5,802 nt of DNA from assembly GCA_017848075.1 (NCBI GenBank), contig JAGALG010000177.1, forward strand, positions 1 to 5,802, written 5' to 3'. Of the stretch, positions 4,767 through 5,802 are shown piece by piece. A model generated the notes under the pieces. It had not been told where the DNA came from. It worked only from the letters and a program-made list of their open reading frames with translations, and searched no databases. The translations under genes and the position numbers were made by a program. This DNA is from Oscillospiraceae bacterium. GTDB lineage: Bacteria > Bacillota > Clostridia > Oscillospirales > Ruminococcaceae. Every line of letters starts with the position of its first letter. Position 1 is the first letter of the stretch.

Positions 4767-5540
4767 ATGCGGATCGAAATCGCTACTTTGTTCCCGGAAA
4801 TGTGCGAGCGAGTGTTGGATGAAAGCATCATTGGTCGTGCCAGACGGGCCGGCAAGCTGGATATCCGCTGTCGTAATATCCGGGACTACACGCTGGATAA
4901 ACACCGCCGGGTGGATGATACACCTTATGGTGGCGGCAAGGGGATGCTGATGCAGGTAGAGCCGATCTATCGCTGCTGGGAGGCCGTTTGCGAGGACTGC
5001 GGCGCCCGTCCCCATACCATCTATCTTTCCCCGAAAGGCTCTGTGTTCAGCCAGAAAAAGGCGCTGGAGCTGAAAGAGAAGCATGAGAATATTCTGCTGC
5101 TTTGCGGCCATTATGAGGGTGTGGATCAGCGGGTACTGGACGAGATCGTGGACGAGGAGATCTCCATCGGAGACTTTGTCCTGACCGGCGGAGAGCTGGG
5201 CGCGCTGGTCATTGCAGATGCAGTGGGCCGCCTTTGTGATGGTGTTCTCTCTGAGTCCGTCTGCTTCGAGGAGGAGAGCCACTTTAACGGTCTGCTGGAG
5301 TATCCTCAGTACACCCGTCCACCCGTATGGCATGGTCGGGAGGTTCCGGAGGTGCTGCTCAGCGGCCATCATGCCAACATCGTGAAATGGCGCAGAGAGG
5401 AGTCCCTGCGGGTGACTCGTCAGCGCCGCCCCGACCTGCTGGAGCAGGCGGAAGAGCAGGGTATGCTGGATAAAAAAGACCGTGCTTTCCTGCAAAAACT
5501 GCAAGAGGAAGAAAATAACAGTTCCTTGGTGGAAAAGTAG
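4767..5540 (+). CDS. trmD: tRNA (guanine-N1-)-methyltransferase TrmD, with Glu at the catalytic Asp position
   Basis: A 257-residue protein, slightly longer than the usual 240-250. TrmD is a trefoil-knot (SPOUT) dimer that transfers methyl from S-adenosylmethionine to N1 of G37 in tRNAs, preventing +1 frameshifts. Seen are YGGGKGM (54-60), LSPKG (87-91), CGHYEGVDQR (113-122), SIGDFVLTGGELGALVIADA (133-152), GLLEYPQYTRP (175-185) and LLSGHHANIVKWR (197-209), so the SAM-binding knot is intact. R155 matches the conserved Arg154 of E. coli. The residue matching catalytic Asp169, five before the Gly of GLLE, is Glu170. The usual GELPA is GELGA here. The ATG lies 3 nt after rimM, with GAGGA (4755-4759) inside rimM. 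The stop codon sits in the loop of a 10-bp stem. Confidence 0.96.
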   Translation: MRIEIATLFPEMCERVLDESIIGRARRAGKLDIRCRNIRDYTLDKHRRVDDTPYGGGKGMLMQVEPIYRCWEAVCEDCGARPHTIYLSPKGSVFSQKKALELKEKHENILLLCGHYEGVDQRVLDEIVDEEISIGDFVLTGGELGALVIADAVGRLCDGVLSESVCFEEESHFNGLLEYPQYTRPPVWHGREVPEVLLSGHHANIVKWRREESLRVTRQRRPDLLEQAEEQGMLDKKDRAFLQKLQEEENNSSLVEK

Positions 5541-5553
5541 GAGCTTTTTCACC
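5528..5553 (+). other. stem-loop with the trmD stop codon in its loop
   Basis: GGTGGAAAAG (5528-5537) pairs with CTTTTTCACC (5544-5553), a 10-bp stem with one G-U pair. The 6-nt loop (5538-5543) begins with the trmD stop TAG. No U-run follows (CATTGTTGAAAAC), so it is probably not a standard terminator, though it could stabilise the 3' end or serve as a processing site. Confidence 0.55.
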
Positions 5554-5588
5554 CATTGTTGAAAACTGATTAGATAATCCTCACAAAA

Positions 5589-5610
5589 GGACTTGTTTCA
5601 AAACAAGCCC
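5589..5610 (+). other. stem-loop in the trmD 3' intergenic region
   Basis: GG (5589-5590) and CTTGTT (5592-5597) pair with AACAAG (5602-5607) and CC (5609-5610) around a TCAA loop, with one A-C mismatch. It stands about 50 nt after trmD and is followed by GACTGAGAAAAAC, without a T-run. Together with the stem at the stop codon it may define the trmD transcript end; a classical terminator is not visible here. Confidence 0.4.
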
Positions 5611-5665
5611 GACTGAGAAAAACAGAAAAAATGTACAAATATATTCAACTTTTTCGGTTTTTTCG

Positions 5666-5693
5666 TTGACGAAAATCGGAGATATGGTATAAT
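5666..5693 (+). promoter_or_regulatory. sigma-A promoter of the HPr-like gene (extended -10)
   Basis: A -35 box TTGACG (5666-5671) and a perfect -10 box TATAAT (5688-5693) are separated by 16 nt. A TG dinucleotide (5685-5686) one base before the -10 box makes it an extended -10 promoter. Transcription should start near 5700. The -35 box sits in the middle of the palindrome TTTTCG (5660-5665), TTGA, CGAAAA (5670-5675), a possible operator. Confidence 0.88.
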
Positions 5694-5702
5694 GTAGTTG
5701 TT

Positions 5703-5733
5703 CCGCTAAGGTCGAGGTATGACCTGAATGCGG
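5703..5733 (+). promoter_or_regulatory. two-stage leader hairpin of the HPr-like gene
   Basis: CCGC (5703-5706) pairs with GCGG (5730-5733) and AGGTC (5709-5713) with GACCT (5721-5725), with an internal loop (TA against GAAT) and a 7-nt apical loop. It lies at the very 5' end of the predicted transcript, about 40 nt before the start codon, with no T-run after it. It may stabilise the mRNA or act as a regulatory leader; I recognise no known riboswitch. Confidence 0.45.
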
Positions 5734-5774
5734 TTAGTATCGGTATCAAAAAATGTTTTAAGGGAGTTTCGATT

Positions 5775-5802
5775 ATGTTTGTTAAAGAAGTTGTTGTTCA
5801 GA
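5775..5802 (+). CDS. HPr-family phosphocarrier-like protein, N-terminus only (3' truncated)
   Basis: Only nine codons are in the window (MFVKEVVVQ). The start is well supported: AAGGGAG (5760-5766) lies 8 nt before ATG 5775, with a consensus promoter and leader further upstream. The residues look like the first beta strand of HPr-family proteins from Clostridia, which typically continue into a GLHARPA motif carrying the phosphorylated His. That motif is outside the window, so PTS HPr, a Crh-like regulatory form without sugar transport, and an unrelated protein all remain possible. The call is recall of family starts, not proof. Confidence 0.5.

Noticed and set aside
4206..5552. A 448-codon open frame on the - strand opposite rimM and trmD
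   Set aside because: Same cause: it is in codon register with both rimM and trmD, which share a frame and avoid TTA, CTA and TCA. It resembles no known protein.
897..5597. Shared 9-mers GGACTTGTT (897-905 and 5589-5597) and TTGTTGAAA (901-909 and 5556-5564) after two genes
   Set aside because: Many 9-mer matches are expected by chance in 5.8 kb, and the surrounding structures differ, so this is not a supported repeat family.
1..5802. Mobile elements, CRISPR arrays, tRNA, rRNA, SRP RNA, defence or toxin systems
   Set aside because: None seen on either strand: no terminal repeats, spaced repeats, transposase motifs or cloverleaf-like sequences. The window is core housekeeping DNA.

Overview
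The window looks like a stretch of core chromosome from a moderate-GC, gut-type Firmicute, probably class Clostridia and perhaps Oscillospirales/Ruminococcaceae. The grounds are the ylxM-ffh-rpsP-khpA-rimM-trmD gene order, AGGAGG-type ribosome binding sites, consensus sigma-A promoters, the clostridial radical-SAM/DUF2344 gene pair, and the style of the TrmD and HPr-like sequences. The genus is an inference; no 16S gene is present. All recognisable genes are on the + strand.

Layout. Positions 1-896 hold the 3' end of a B12-binding-type radical SAM protein gene (TIGR03960-like) and its overlapping partner, a DUF2344/TIGR03936 'radical SAM-linked' protein that starts at TTG 249. Positions 897-1181 are non-coding and hold a stem-loop, a sigma-A promoter and a roughly 158-nt structured leader in front of rplS (ribosomal protein L19). 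rplS ends in a strong terminator (about 1540-1570), so it is probably its own transcription unit. A consensus promoter at 1687-1716 then opens the SRP/ribosome-maturation operon: ylxM, ffh, rpsP (S16) and khpA (KH-domain RNA-binding protein). A strong intrinsic terminator (4140-4168) follows khpA. Next come rimM (16S maturation factor) and trmD (tRNA m1G37 methyltransferase), 3 nt apart, with no convincing promoter of their own. Positions 5541-5774 are non-coding and hold stem-loops, another sigma-A promoter and a leader hairpin. The window ends 28 nt into a gene whose first residues (MFVKEVVVQ) resemble clostridial HPr-family phosphocarrier proteins.

How the genes fit together. Ffh is the GTPase of the signal recognition particle and YlxM its small accessory protein. 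S16 and L19 are ribosomal proteins, RimM assembles the 30S head, KhpA binds RNA, and TrmD methylates G37 of tRNAs to prevent frameshifting. This is a translation/secretion housekeeping cluster. I see no mobile element, CRISPR array, defence system, tRNA or rRNA, and no wholly new system. The points most worth a second look are a Glu in TrmD at the position of the catalytic Asp, inverted repeats at all three promoters, a terminator inside the rpsP-trmD cluster, a stem-loop that holds the trmD stop codon in its loop, the rplS leader, and rimM/trmD lying in one reading frame separated only by UAG and a single codon.
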